A stretch of 64,000 nucleotides of DNA from Streptomyces cirratus (lineage in GTDB: Bacteria; Actinomycetota; Actinomycetes; Streptomycetales; Streptomycetaceae), in assembly GCF_014650775.1 (NCBI RefSeq), contig NZ_BMVP01000005.1, positions 1 to 64,000 on the forward strand, written 5' to 3'. The position numbers and the translations under genes are program-made. Below are positions 38,521-47,433 of this stretch, in pieces (position 1 is the stretch's first letter; every line of letters begins with the position of its first letter). The notes below the pieces were generated by a model. That model did not search any database and had not been told where the DNA came from. It saw only the letters and a list, made by a program, of their open reading frames with translations.

Positions 38521-38553
38521 GGCGGGTCACCCTGGACGTCCGGGTGACCCGCC
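38521..38553. terminator. Bidirectional terminator between rpsN and the sedolisin gene
   Basis: Perfect 12-bp arms GGCGGGTCACCC (38521-38532) and GGGTGACCCGCC (38542-38553) around a 9-base loop that can itself pair GGA with TCC. It lies 11 bp after rpsN and 26 bp from the end of the convergent protease gene, so it can serve both transcripts. Confidence 0.85.
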
Positions 38554-38579
38554 GGTCCTGCCTGTGCCCTTGCGGGGGG

Positions 38580-40607
38580 TCAGCTGACGCTGAGCGCCGT
38601 GTCGTCGATCACGAACGAGGTCTGCAGGCTGGAGTCCTCGGTACCGCTGAACTTGACCGTGACCGCCTGTCCCGCGAAGGAGGACAGGTCGAAGGTCTTC
38701 TGCGTGTAGCCGGAGTTCTCGTCGAGGTTGGAGTAGCCGGCCAGGGTGGTGGAGTTGGCCGTCACCGTCAGCTTGTCGTAGGCCGTCGTCGTGGTCGTCT
38801 CCGCGGTGTCGATGTGCAGGTGGAAGCTGAGGGTGGCGTGGCAGCCGGCCGGGACGGTCACCGACTGCGAGAGCGTGTCGGTGTGGCTGGAGCCGTAGCC
38901 GTTGAGCCAGGCCTTCCATGACCCGGAGCGCGGGGCCTCACCGCTGCTGTTGTCGACCACGCCGGTACTGGCGGTCCAGGGGGCGGTGCCGGTCTCGAAG
39001 CCCTGGTTGCCGAGGAGCTGGCCCGGGGTGCAGCCGCCACCGGTCGGGGTGACGGTCCAGGTGAAGGAGGCGCTGCCGCTGGCGTTCGTGGTGTCCTTGG
39101 CGGTGACCGTCACGTTGTAGCTGCCCGTGGTGGTCGGCGTGCCGCTGATCAGGCCGGTGGAGGCGTTGACCGACAGGCCGGGCGGGAGCCCGGTGGCGCT
39201 GTACGTGAGGGTCTGCCCGCTCGCCGAGTCGGTGGCCTGGATCTGCAGCGAGACGACCGTGTTGACGGTGGTGGAGCGGCTGCCGGGGCTGGTGACGGTA
39301 ACGGTGTTCCCGCCGGTGGAGCCGCCGGTGAAGGCCGCGGTGCCGTTGGGCGTGCCGAGCCCGGTCGGGCCGTCGTAACCGGCCTTGGCGGTGCAGAGGT
39401 AACTGCCGGAGCAGGAGCCGTTGGCGCCACTGGTCACGTCGTTGAGCGACGCGGTGCGGGCGTAGGGGTAGGAGGACGGGTAGGAGCCGGCGGCCGGGGT
39501 GCCGGCCAGGGCGTAGACGGAGGCGATGATCGGCGCCGAGGCGCTGGTGCCGCCGTAGACGTTCCAGCCGCTGGCCTGGTAGCTGTCGTAGACCGCGAGG
39601 CCGGTGGCCGGGTCGGCGACGGCGGAGACGTCGGCGACGGTGCGCTTGGCGCAGCCGCTGTCGGTCTGCCAGGACGGCTTGGTGGTGAAGCCGGAGCAGC
39701 CGGAACCGGCGCCGTTGCCGCCGGCGCTGGTGCCCCAGACGCTCTCGGTCCAGCCGCGGGAGGTGCCGCTCGCGCGGCTGAGCGAGGTGCCGCCGACAGC
39801 GGTGACGTACTGGGAGGCCGCCGGGTATTCGACGCCGTAGCCGCTGTCACCGGAGCTGACGGTGATGGCGACGCCGGGGTGGTTGAAGTACGAGGCGTCG
39901 GAGGCGGGGTCGGTGGAGTCCTCGCCGCCGCCGTAGCTGTTGGAAACGTACCCGGCACCCATGGCCACGGCGCGGTTCACCGCGGCGCCGAGGTCCTCCA
40001 TGCTGGGCTGGTTCGCCTCGACGAGCAGGATGTGGCACTGCGGGCAGACCGCGCTGACCATGTCCACGTCGAGGGATATCTCACCGGCCCAGCCGGCGTC
40101 GGCGGTCGGGTAGCTGGTGCCGCCGTTCTGGTCGACCTTGCGGAAGCAGCCGTTGGCCGTGGTGCAGGCCGGCAGTCCGTACTGGGAGCGGTAGGCCGCC
40201 AGGTCGGATTCGGCCTTCGGGTCGTCGTAGGCGTCGATGATGGCGACCGTCGCGCCGGCGCCGGCGGAAGCCGACAGGGCGTACGCGCTCTGCAGGTCGG
40301 TGGGGCCGTAGCCGGAGGGCAGGATGCCGGGGGCCAGGCCGAGGTGCTGCTGTACGTCGGTGCGGGCCAGCGCGTGGCAGGCCATGTGGCCGGCCTTGGC
40401 GGGCTCCGAGCAGAGCCGCTGGGTGTGCACGGCGGCGGGGGCGGTGCCGGCTGCTGCCTCGGGTCCGGCCGAGGCGACCGACGGGGCGGCGAAGGCGAGC
40501 ATTCCGCCGGATATCAAGGCGACCGCCGACAGTAAGGCAGTCGTGCCGCGCCGGCTCGGCCGGGCGGCACGGTGGGACAGGGCGTTGCGCAATGAACTGC
40601 CCTCCAT
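38580..40607 (-). CDS. Secreted sedolisin-family (S53) serine-carboxyl protease
   Basis: About 675 aa. An N-terminal signal peptide (arginines, then [20 protein letters not shown]) is followed by the S53 catalytic domain. Glu and Asp of the triad lie in [11 protein letters not shown], the oxyanion Asp in SSGDSGYG and the nucleophile in [18 protein letters not shown] is the calcium-site region. Then comes an Ig-like domain ([18 protein letters not shown]) and a C-terminal beta-sandwich ([16 protein letters not shown] to the end). The usual long pro-domain is short or absent. Start uncertain: an ATG at 40607, or a TTG at 40592 for which GGAGGG inside the ATG region would be the ribosome site. 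Confidence 0.93.
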   Translation of the reverse strand: MEGSSLRNALSHRAARPSRRGTTALLSAVALISGGMLAFAAPSVASAGPEAAAGTAPAAVHTQRLCSEPAKAGHMACHALARTDVQQHLGLAPGILPSGYGPTDLQSAYALSASAGAGATVAIIDAYDDPKAESDLAAYRSQYGLPACTTANGCFRKVDQNGGTSYPTADAGWAGEISLDVDMVSAVCPQCHILLVEANQPSMEDLGAAVNRAVAMGAGYVSNSYGGGEDSTDPASDASYFNHPGVAITVSSGDSGYGVEYPAASQYVTAVGGTSLSRASGTSRGWTESVWGTSAGGNGAGSGCSGFTTKPSWQTDSGCAKRTVADVSAVADPATGLAVYDSYQASGWNVYGGTSASAPIIASVYALAGTPAAGSYPSSYPYARTASLNDVTSGANGSCSGSYLCTAKAGYDGPTGLGTPNGTAAFTGGSTGGNTVTVTSPGSRSTTVNTVVSLQIQATDSASGQTLTYSATGLPPGLSVNASTGLISGTPTTTGSYNVTVTAKDTTNASGSASFTWTVTPTGGGCTPGQLLGNQGFETGTAPWTASTGVVDNSSGEAPRSGSWKAWLNGYGSSHTDTLSQSVTVPAGCHATLSFHLHIDTAETTTTTAYDKLTVTANSTTLAGYSNLDENSGYTQKTFDLSSFAGQAVTVKFSGTEDSSLQTSFVIDDTALSVS

Positions 40608-40812
40608 GGGGGGTTGTTTTGCCGCGCCGGGGGATCCCGTCAAGGAATGTCAGGTACATGACACACGCCTTGACGCTTCTGCGTCAGGGCATGTCGGACG
40701 GAGGGTCGACGCGGGTGGCGAGTGGCACGAGTTCATCAGTGCGGACTGCCACCACGAGCAGTGGTGGTGGCCACCGATGAAGGTATTTCAAGCCGGGCCA
40801 AGGGACTACCCG

Positions 40813-40836
40813 CCGAAAGCAAAGGCTTGCTTTCGG
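40813..40836. promoter_or_regulatory. Perfect 10-bp inverted repeat before the TrmB gene, likely operator
   Basis: CCGAAAGCAA (40813-40822) and TTGCTTTCGG (40827-40836) surround AGGC. TATACG, a possible -10 element, follows at 40852, so the right arm overlaps the expected -35 position. The gene starts at 40868. This layout suggests autoregulation by the TrmB protein. Confidence 0.65.
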
Positions 40837-40867
40837 TCGGTGATGTCCGCGTATACGGTGTCGTGCC

Positions 40868-41686
40868 ATGGAGTTGGACGACGGCGCGGTCAACGACCTG
40901 GTGTCCCTGGGGCTTTCGCGGTACGAGGCGCGGGTGTACCTGGCCCTGGTCCGGCGGGAGTCGTACACCGCCGCCGAAGCGGCCCGCGCCGCGGACGTCC
41001 CCCGCCAGCGCGTGTACGACGTGCTGGACGCCCTCGTGCGACGACGCCTCGCCGTCCTGCGCCCCGGGCGGGTGGCGGCCTTCTCCGCGGTGGCCCCCGA
41101 ACTGGCGCTGGCCCGCCTGATGGCCCTGCAACGGGAGTCCCTGGAACGGTTGGACGGGGTGTCGGCCGCGCTCGCCACGGCGCTGCTTCCGGTCTGGACG
41201 GACGGGCGGACGCACACGGATCCGCTCGACTACATCGAGGTACTGCGCGATCCCCGGGCGATAGCCGAGCGGTTCGACAGCATCCAGGAGCAGGCCTCCC
41301 GGGAGCTCCTCAGTTTCTGCAAGCCGCCGTTCGTCGCTCCCCCGGCCAACAACGAGGGCATCAAGGCGGTCCGCCGACTGCGCCGGGCAGGGGGTTCGGC
41401 CCGCGCCGTGTACACCCACGACGCCCTCGGTGATCCCGGAGTACTGGAGAACGTACGCCGGTTCGCCGAGGCGGGCGAGGAGTCCCGCTTCGCTCCGGAC
41501 CTTCCGCTCAAACTGATCGTCGCGGATGCGTCGCTGGTGCTGTGCGACATGCCCGACCCGGTGGCCGGGACGCGCGCGACCACCGCCCTCTACATCGAAC
41601 ACCCGGCACTGGCAGGGTGCTTGAGGCTGGCCTTCCTGGCGGTGTGGGACCAGGCGCGGACCGCACCCGGACCGGGCGGCGGCTGA
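40868..41686 (+). CDS. TrmB-family transcriptional regulator
   Basis: 272 aa. The N-terminal winged helix (VSLGLSRYEARVYLALVRRE, then AAEAARAADVPRQRVYDVLD) matches TrmB, followed by a coiled helix (RLMALQRESLERLDGVSAAL) and a C-terminal ligand-binding region with DPRAIAERFDSIQEQASREL. TrmB proteins sense sugars or other metabolites. It is divergent from the sedolisin gene over a 260-bp gap and could control that protease, itself, or the operon beyond. Confidence 0.88.
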   Translation: MELDDGAVNDLVSLGLSRYEARVYLALVRRESYTAAEAARAADVPRQRVYDVLDALVRRRLAVLRPGRVAAFSAVAPELALARLMALQRESLERLDGVSAALATALLPVWTDGRTHTDPLDYIEVLRDPRAIAERFDSIQEQASRELLSFCKPPFVAPPANNEGIKAVRRLRRAGGSARAVYTHDALGDPGVLENVRRFAEAGEESRFAPDLPLKLIVADASLVLCDMPDPVAGTRATTALYIEHPALAGCLRLAFLAVWDQARTAPGPGGG

Positions 41687-41715
41687 CCACCGCGGGGAGC
41701 AGCCGCCAGGCTTTG

Positions 41716-41736
41716 TGGAAATGGATTCCATTACGA
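41716..41736. promoter_or_regulatory. Second Zur-like operator, upstream of the GNAT gene
   Basis: Core AATGG-ATT-CCATT flanked by TGGA and ACGA. It differs from the ribosomal-gene operator in only three of 21 positions, far beyond chance in this base composition. It lies 43 bp before the GNAT start and 30 bp after the TrmB gene stop. Confidence 0.7.
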
Positions 41737-41778
41737 AAAAGGCCTCCCCGTCGACCGGCTTCTGGCACGCTGAGTCCC

Positions 41779-42339
41779 ATGAGTTCCATGAGGACCGAGG
41801 ACACGCCAGGTTTCGCGCAGGCCAGTCGGCCGTGGGAGGTGACCGCAGAGCTCAGGGGTCAACTCGTCGACTGTTGGGTACGGGTGATCAACTCGGGCGG
41901 CGCCGTCATCCACGGCGAACTGCCCATGCCGCCCGTGAGCACGGCACAGGCCGATCCGGTCATGGGCCGGCTCATCGACGGGCTCGACCCGCACCGCGCC
42001 CGGTTGCTGGTCGCCACCGTCCGAGGAAGCCTCGCGGGATGGCTGATTCTGCGCCGTGACCCGCATCCGCTCGTCGCGCACTGCGGCGTCGTCAACCACG
42101 TCATGACCCACCCCGGCTTCCGCGGCCGCGGCATCGGCACGGCGCTGATGCACCACGTCCGCGAGCTCGCCCGGCAGGAGATGGGAGTGGAACAGATGCA
42201 CATCGCCGTCCGGGCCGGCCTGGGGCTGGAGGAGTTCTACGGCCGTCTGGGCTGGCGCGAGATCGGGCGCTGGCCCGGCGGCCTGCGGGTCGCGCCGGGG
42301 GACGACCGCGACGAGATCCTCATGCACCTGACGCTCTGA
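41779..42339 (+). CDS. GNAT-family N-acetyltransferase
   Basis: 186 aa. The acetyl-CoA-binding motif is HPGFRGRGIGTALMHHVREL (R-x-x-G-x-G) near residue 115, followed by LGLEEFYGRLGWREIGRWPG, the usual C-terminal GNAT strand-helix. The first ATG is used; a second ATG three codons in is possible and neither has a strong ribosome site. Substrate unknown. The Zur-like site just upstream suggests expression in zinc limitation. Confidence 0.88.
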   Translation: MSSMRTEDTPGFAQASRPWEVTAELRGQLVDCWVRVINSGGAVIHGELPMPPVSTAQADPVMGRLIDGLDPHRARLLVATVRGSLAGWLILRRDPHPLVAHCGVVNHVMTHPGFRGRGIGTALMHHVRELARQEMGVEQMHIAVRAGLGLEEFYGRLGWREIGRWPGGLRVAPGDDRDEILMHLTL

Positions 42340-42454
42340 CGGACCGCCGGGTTTCGGCCATCTCCCGCCACCAGGCGTCCAAACCATGCCAGCAGGGCAG
42401 GAACAGGGCCGCGAGGGATATCGACGTACGATCGGCGCGCGGGAGGAAGCTGGG

Positions 42455-43942
42455 ATGGACACCGCCCCCCTGTACCTGGAACCCCGGCTGGCGCCCCGGC
42501 TCGCCGCGCTGCTCGGCGCGGCCCCTTTCCTGCACGCCCTCGTGGACGCCCTCGGCTCGCCCCTCAACGTCCTCGTGCCCGAACAGATCGCGGAGAACGC
42601 CGCGGGCTTCCGCTCCGTCTACCGCCGCCACCACCTCGGCGGGCAGGTCTACTTCGCCCACAAGGCCAACCGGTCCCGCTCGCTCGTCCGGCGCCTCACC
42701 ACGGCGGACGCGGCCGTGGACGTGGCCTCGCTCGGCGAACTGCAGCGCGCACTCGGCGCCGGATTCACCGCGGACCGCATCATGGCGACCGGCCCCAAGG
42801 ACCCGGCGTTCCTCTGGCTCGCCGCCCGGTCGGGGATCACGGTGAACGCCGACGGCCCGGGCGAGCTGGAGGCCCTGGCGGCCCTCGTACGCCGCTACGC
42901 GCTGCCGCGCCCGCGCGTGCTGCTCCGCCTGCGCGAGTTCGAGACCTCGGGTCCCAGGACGCTTTCCCGGCGGAGCCGCTTCGGTACGTCCGTGAAGGCC
43001 CTCGGCCCGCTGCTGGACCTGCTCGAACGCCACCGGGACTCCCTCGACCCGGTCGGCGTCGGGTACCACCTGGACACCACGAGCCCGGACGAGAAGGCCA
43101 TCGCCCTCGAAGGCTGCCTGCGTGCCATGGACGACCTGCGGTCACGGGGGTTCCAGCCGCGCGCCCTGGACGTCGGCGGCGGCTTCGGGGTCGGCTACCT
43201 CGCCCACGCCGCCCAGTGGGACCGCTACACCAGCGAGCTCACCGCAGCCGTGATGGGCCGCCGCCCGCCCCTGACCTGGGGCGGTCACGGGTACGGGCTG
43301 CACGCCGAGGGCGGTACGCTGCGCGGCGCCCTGAGCCTGTACCCCGCCCACCGCCCGGTCGCCGGCGCCGCCTACCTGGACGCGCTCCTTTCGCAGCCCG
43401 CCCGCACCCTGGGCCGGCCGCTGGGCACCCTCCTGCTGGAGAGCCTCTACGACCTGTACACGGAGCCGGGCCGCGCCCTGGCCGACCAGTGCGGACTGAC
43501 CCTGGCCCGGGTGCTGGAGGTTCGGCACCAGGACGCGGGCCCCGCCCTCGTCCGCCTCGGCATGAACGCGAACGACGTCACCCTGGAGGACCACGGCATC
43601 CTCGTGGACCCCGTGCTCCTGCCCCGCAACGGCGGGAGCACCGGCCCGCCGGAACCGGCCGCCGTCCACCTCATGGGGAACCTCTGCCTGGAGGCCGACC
43701 TGATCACCCGCAGAACCGTGTTCCTGCCCCGGCGGCCGCAGCCGGGCGATGTGCTCGCCTTCGCCAACACGGCCGGGTACTGCATGGACTTCGGTGCGAC
43801 CCGCGCCCAGCAGCAGCCGGTGGCACGCGCGGTGGCCGTACACCGGGAGGGAGGCGAGGGCACCTGGCGCTGGTGTCTGGACGAGGAGTACTGGCCGGTC
43901 CAGGAGTACGGGCCGATCAACGATCCGGGGGGACAGTCATGA
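42455..43942 (+). CDS. PLP-dependent decarboxylase-like enzyme (Y4yA-like, alanine-racemase fold)
   Basis: 495 aa of the group IV (DAP/ornithine decarboxylase-type) fold. The PLP lysine is in VYFAHKANRSRSLV near residue 70, a phosphate-binding segment in LDVGGGFGVGY, the pyridine-contact Glu in TEPGRALADQCG, and the cross-active-site cysteine in GNLCLEADLI near residue 415. The Y4yA subgroup occurs beside cysteine-synthase-like genes, as here; SbnH of staphyloferrin B synthesis is a related decarboxylase. GGGAGGAAGC lies just upstream. The stop overlaps the next start (ATGA). Confidence 0.85.
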   Translation: MDTAPLYLEPRLAPRLAALLGAAPFLHALVDALGSPLNVLVPEQIAENAAGFRSVYRRHHLGGQVYFAHKANRSRSLVRRLTTADAAVDVASLGELQRALGAGFTADRIMATGPKDPAFLWLAARSGITVNADGPGELEALAALVRRYALPRPRVLLRLREFETSGPRTLSRRSRFGTSVKALGPLLDLLERHRDSLDPVGVGYHLDTTSPDEKAIALEGCLRAMDDLRSRGFQPRALDVGGGFGVGYLAHAAQWDRYTSELTAAVMGRRPPLTWGGHGYGLHAEGGTLRGALSLYPAHRPVAGAAYLDALLSQPARTLGRPLGTLLLESLYDLYTEPGRALADQCGLTLARVLEVRHQDAGPALVRLGMNANDVTLEDHGILVDPVLLPRNGGSTGPPEPAAVHLMGNLCLEADLITRRTVFLPRRPQPGDVLAFANTAGYCMDFGATRAQQQPVARAVAVHREGGEGTWRWCLDEEYWPVQEYGPINDPGGQS

Positions 43943-45258
43943 GGTACGACAGCATCACCGAGGCCATCGGCAACACCCCGCTGGTCCGCATCGACCCGGC
44001 CGTCCACGGCCTGAGCCGCATCGATCTGTACGCGAAGCTCGAAATGCTCAACCCCTTCGGCTCCGTGAAGGACCGGGCCGCCTGGAACATGGCCCGGGCC
44101 GGCCTGCCCGGCGCGCGGGAGCGCCGCGAGACGATCGTGGAGCTGTCCAGCGGCAATACGGCCAAGGCGCTGGCCGTCATCGCGGGCATGCACGGCCTGC
44201 CGTTCAAGAGCGTCACCAACCGGATGCGCATACCGGAGGTCAAGGACCTGCTCCTGCTGCTGGGTGCCGAGATCGAGGAGCTGCCGGGCCGCAGCGAATG
44301 CCTGGACCCGATGGACACCGAGGATCCGCTCACGCTCTTCCACCAGCGGCTCAACCAGTCCGGCAGTGCCCACCTGCACACCGACCAGTACTTCAACGAC
44401 CTGAACACCGAGGCACACGAGAGGGGTACGGGTCCGGAGATCGTGGCGGACCTCGACGGCCGGGCCCCGGACTGGTTCCTCGCCTGCGTCGGCACGGCCG
44501 GTTCCTCCACGGGCGTCGCCCGGGCACTGCGCGCACACGATCCGGCCGTCAGAGTGATCGGGCTGGTGGGCGAGAAGTCGGACTTCATCCCCGGGATCCG
44601 CAACATCGACGAGGTCCACGAGGTCGGCCTCTTCGACCCGGCGACGTACGACGAGATCGAGCCGGTCAGCGCCGACGACGCCATCGACGGCATGCTCACC
44701 CTGGTCCGGCGCTGCGGCATCCTGGCCGGACCCACGGGCGGCGCCGCGTACCGCGGAGCCGTCCGCCACCTGACGGCGCTCGACGCCGGGCTGACCGAGC
44801 GGAAGACGGCCGTGTTCATCGTCTGCGACCGGGTGGAGAGCTATCTCGGCTACGTCAAACAGCGCCGCCCGGAGCTGCTGGGGCGCCCGCGGGTACGGAA
44901 CTCCGTGACCGCGCTGAGCGACACCGAGGTACGGGCGGCCCGGGTCATCGAGGTGGCCGACGCGCAGAAGTGGCTGGCTTCGGAGCGGCCGCTGTTGATC
45001 GATCTGCGCAGCTCCTTCGCCTACGCGGCGCTGCACATCGACGGATCGGTGAACATCGTGGACGAGCTCTTCGACGAACTCCTGCGGGGAGGGCTGCCGT
45101 TCGGCAAGCGGCAGCCCGTGCTGCTGGCGTGCCCGGTCGGCGAGCAGTCGGCGCGCTACGCCGCCCTGCTGACCCGGATGGGACACCCGGACGTACGCAG
45201 CCTCGCGGGCGGGATCATCGCCTGGCGGGACGCGGGCGCGCCGCTGGTACGCGACTGA
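43939..45258 (+). CDS. Cysteine-synthase-like PLP enzyme fused to a C-terminal rhodanese domain
   Basis: 439 aa. Residues 1-310 are a fold-type II PLP enzyme: LEMLNPFGSVKDRAAWNM carries the PLP lysine, ELSSGNTAKALAVIAG is the Asn/Thr loop that binds substrate, and GTAGSSTGVARALR is the phosphate cup. Residues ~335-439 form a rhodanese domain (RPLLIDLRSSFAYAALHIDG) with a cysteine in LLACPVGEQSARYAALL. The fusion points to beta-replacement on an activated serine with sulfur carried by the rhodanese or the adjacent desulfurase; a SbnA-like amine addition is the alternative. It overlaps the gene before and nearly touches the gene after. Confidence 0.86.
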   Translation: MRYDSITEAIGNTPLVRIDPAVHGLSRIDLYAKLEMLNPFGSVKDRAAWNMARAGLPGARERRETIVELSSGNTAKALAVIAGMHGLPFKSVTNRMRIPEVKDLLLLLGAEIEELPGRSECLDPMDTEDPLTLFHQRLNQSGSAHLHTDQYFNDLNTEAHERGTGPEIVADLDGRAPDWFLACVGTAGSSTGVARALRAHDPAVRVIGLVGEKSDFIPGIRNIDEVHEVGLFDPATYDEIEPVSADDAIDGMLTLVRRCGILAGPTGGAAYRGAVRHLTALDAGLTERKTAVFIVCDRVESYLGYVKQRRPELLGRPRVRNSVTALSDTEVRAARVIEVADAQKWLASERPLLIDLRSSFAYAALHIDGSVNIVDELFDELLRGGLPFGKRQPVLLACPVGEQSARYAALLTRMGHPDVRSLAGGIIAWRDAGAPLVRD

Positions 45259-45259
45259 C

Positions 45260-46450
45260 ATGGCGGACGCTCTGGAGGAGCTGCGTTCCTGGCAGCGCCG
45301 GCTGCGCGCACAGTTCCCGATCATCGTGGCCGACCCGGCGCTGGCCTACCTGGACAGCGCGGCGACCGCGCAGAAACCGCAGGCGGTACTGGACGCCGTA
45401 CAGCACTACCTCACCACCTCCAACGCCAACGCGGGCCGTGGCTCGTACCCCTGGGCCAACGCCACCACGGCGCTGGTGGAACGGGCCCGCGACCGGGTCA
45501 AGACGTTCCTGCGCGACCCCGAGCCGGACCGCTCGTCGGTGCACTTCACCAGCGGGTCTTCCGAGGGGCTGCGGACCGTCGCCCGGGACTGGCTGGCGGG
45601 CCTGCTCACCGACGGGGACGAGATCGTCGTCCCGTTCGCCGACCACGAGGCGAATCTCGCGCCGTGGCTGGAGGTGCGGGAGCTGCTGGCCCGGCAGGGC
45701 GTGAAGGTCCTGGTCCGGGAGCTGCCGTACCAGGAGGGCTCCGGCGACTACGACCCGGCGGCGCTCGCCGCCTCGGTCGGCCCGCGTACCCGTTTCGTGG
45801 CGGCCACCCACGTACACCACGTCTACGGGGCGGACATGAACGTGCACCGCATCCGCGAGGCGGTCGGGCCGGACGTGCCGATCTGCCTCGATGCCGCGCA
45901 GAGCATCGGCCACCTGCCGTTCTCGGCCGATCGGCTCGACGTGGACTTCGTGGTGTTCTCCGGGCACAAGGCGCTGGCGCTGCCGGGTACGGGCGCGGTC
46001 TGGGCCCGTGGCCGGCGGGGGCCGCAGTTCCGGCCGGGCGGCTGGGCCGGTACGCCGAACACCGTCGGCATCGCGAGCCTGGCAGCGGCCCTGGACTGGC
46101 TCGACGCGGCCGGCACGGAGCGGATCGAGGCGTGGACGGTGGCGCTGGCCGCCCGGCTGACGGACGGCCTGAGTCGCATGGGCGCGTACGAAGTGCTCGG
46201 CTGCCGCTCCAGCCTCGCGGCCGGCTCGCAGGTCCAGCGCCGCCGGAGCATCGTGGCGTTCCGGCACCGCGAGATCGAGTCCCGCGATCTCGGTTTCGTC
46301 CTCTACAGCCACGGCTTCATGGTCCGCTCCGACGGACACTGCCAGGCCGGCGCCGGGGCGGGGGACGGATCGGTGCGGGTGAGCCTGCACGTGCACAACA
46401 CGTGCGAGGAGATCGAGAAGTTGCTCACCACCCTGACCACTCTGCAATGA
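45260..46450 (+). CDS. Class V aminotransferase / cysteine-desulfurase-like (SufS-type)
   Basis: 396 aa. AYLDSAATAQKPQAVLDAV opens the fold; HFTSGSSEGLRTVA binds PLP phosphate, VPFADHEANLAPW holds the stacking histidine, CLDAAQSIGHLPF the Asp, and FVVFSGHKALALPG the PLP lysine. The catalytic persulfide cysteine is present in VRSDGHCQAG near residue 362, as in SufS-type desulfurases. No SufBCD or IscU genes are near, so it probably feeds sulfur to the adjacent rhodanese-fused enzyme. One base separates it from the preceding stop. Confidence 0.87.
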   Translation: MADALEELRSWQRRLRAQFPIIVADPALAYLDSAATAQKPQAVLDAVQHYLTTSNANAGRGSYPWANATTALVERARDRVKTFLRDPEPDRSSVHFTSGSSEGLRTVARDWLAGLLTDGDEIVVPFADHEANLAPWLEVRELLARQGVKVLVRELPYQEGSGDYDPAALAASVGPRTRFVAATHVHHVYGADMNVHRIREAVGPDVPICLDAAQSIGHLPFSADRLDVDFVVFSGHKALALPGTGAVWARGRRGPQFRPGGWAGTPNTVGIASLAAALDWLDAAGTERIEAWTVALAARLTDGLSRMGAYEVLGCRSSLAAGSQVQRRRSIVAFRHREIESRDLGFVLYSHGFMVRSDGHCQAGAGAGDGSVRVSLHVHNTCEEIEKLLTTLTTLQ

Positions 46451-46457
46451 TTTTCAT
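46446..46457. promoter_or_regulatory. Third Zur-like core, before the methyltransferase gene
   Basis: AATGATTTTCAT matches the remembered Zur-box core over all 12 positions, but the flanks do not match well. It overlaps the desulfurase stop codon and lies 49 bp before the methyltransferase start. Weaker than the two sites above because only the core fits. Confidence 0.5.
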
Positions 46458-46505
46458 GTGGGGTTCAGGGCCGTGAGAACGGCAGGAGCACGAGCGGATA
46501 CGAAC

Positions 46506-47261
46506 ATGAACGTGCGTACGGTGGCGGCCACGCGGTGGGTGGAACGCTGGGAGCGGCAGCAGCAGCGCTACGCGGTCGACCGCGAGGAACGGTTCACGGT
46601 CATCTCCGACGTGGTCGAGCGCGTGACGGCGGGGCACGCGGCTCCGCTGCTCCTCGACCTGGGGTGCGGACCGGGATCGCTGGCCGCCCGCCTGGCGGAA
46701 CGCATGCCGGAGGCCGAGGTCGTGGGCGTCGACGCCGATCCGCTGCTGCTGGAGCTCGGGCGGGCGCACCACGGGACGGCCCTGCGCTTCGCCGAGGCCT
46801 CGATCGGCGAGCCGGGCTGGCTCGACGCGCTCGCGCTGGACCGCCCGGTGGACGCCGCCGTGTCGACGACGGCCCTGCACTACCTCGGCGAGGACGCGCT
46901 GCGGCGGACGTACGAGGGGCTGGCGGGGCGAATCCGCCCGGGCGGGGTCCTCGTCAACGGCGACCATTTGGAACCGGACTCCCCCAAGGTCCACGAACTC
47001 GCCGTCGACATCGGGCGGCGACGCGCCGAGCGCCAGCAGGCGCTCACGCACGAGGACTGGGAGTCGTGGTGGTCGGGCGTCCGGGCGGACCCCGAGCTGA
47101 CCCCCCTCCTCGCCGCCCGCGACCGCCGCACCCACCCGCGCTGCGAGGGCAACGACCTGACCCTCACCGACCACCTCGCACTGCTGCGCGAGGCCGGGTT
47201 CGAGCACGTCGGAACGGTCTGGCAGTTCGGCAAGAGCCATGTGGTGGTCGCGGTCCGCTGA
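46506..47261 (+). CDS. SAM-dependent methyltransferase
   Basis: 251 aa. LLLDLGCGPGSLAARLAERM near residue 48 is the SAM-binding loop, followed by VVGVDADPLLLELG. DAAVSTTALHYLGEDAL and RIRPGGVLVNGDHLEPDSP fit motifs II-III of class I enzymes. Start MNVRTV chosen because the conserved region begins soon after; an ATG 16 codons upstream lies within the putative operator leader. The Zur-like core just upstream, and adjacency to the sulfur/decarboxylase operon, suggest a linked role. Confidence 0.85.
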   Translation: MNVRTVAATRWVERWERQQQRYAVDREERFTVISDVVERVTAGHAAPLLLDLGCGPGSLAARLAERMPEAEVVGVDADPLLLELGRAHHGTALRFAEASIGEPGWLDALALDRPVDAAVSTTALHYLGEDALRRTYEGLAGRIRPGGVLVNGDHLEPDSPKVHELAVDIGRRRAERQQALTHEDWESWWSGVRADPELTPLLAARDRRTHPRCEGNDLTLTDHLALLREAGFEHVGTVWQFGKSHVVVAVR

Positions 47262-47433
47262 ACCGGCGCGCCACCCCCGACCGTGGGCGATCACCCCTCG
47301 AACCCGCGCCGCGGCCGGGCGGGAAGCGCGGAATTCTGAGGGGTGTTTGATCCGGGTATGCTCCGGACAGCGCCGTCCGCACTCACGTACGAACGGCGGA
47401 TGCAGCTACGGGTGAGAAGGTGCCGGGAATACC

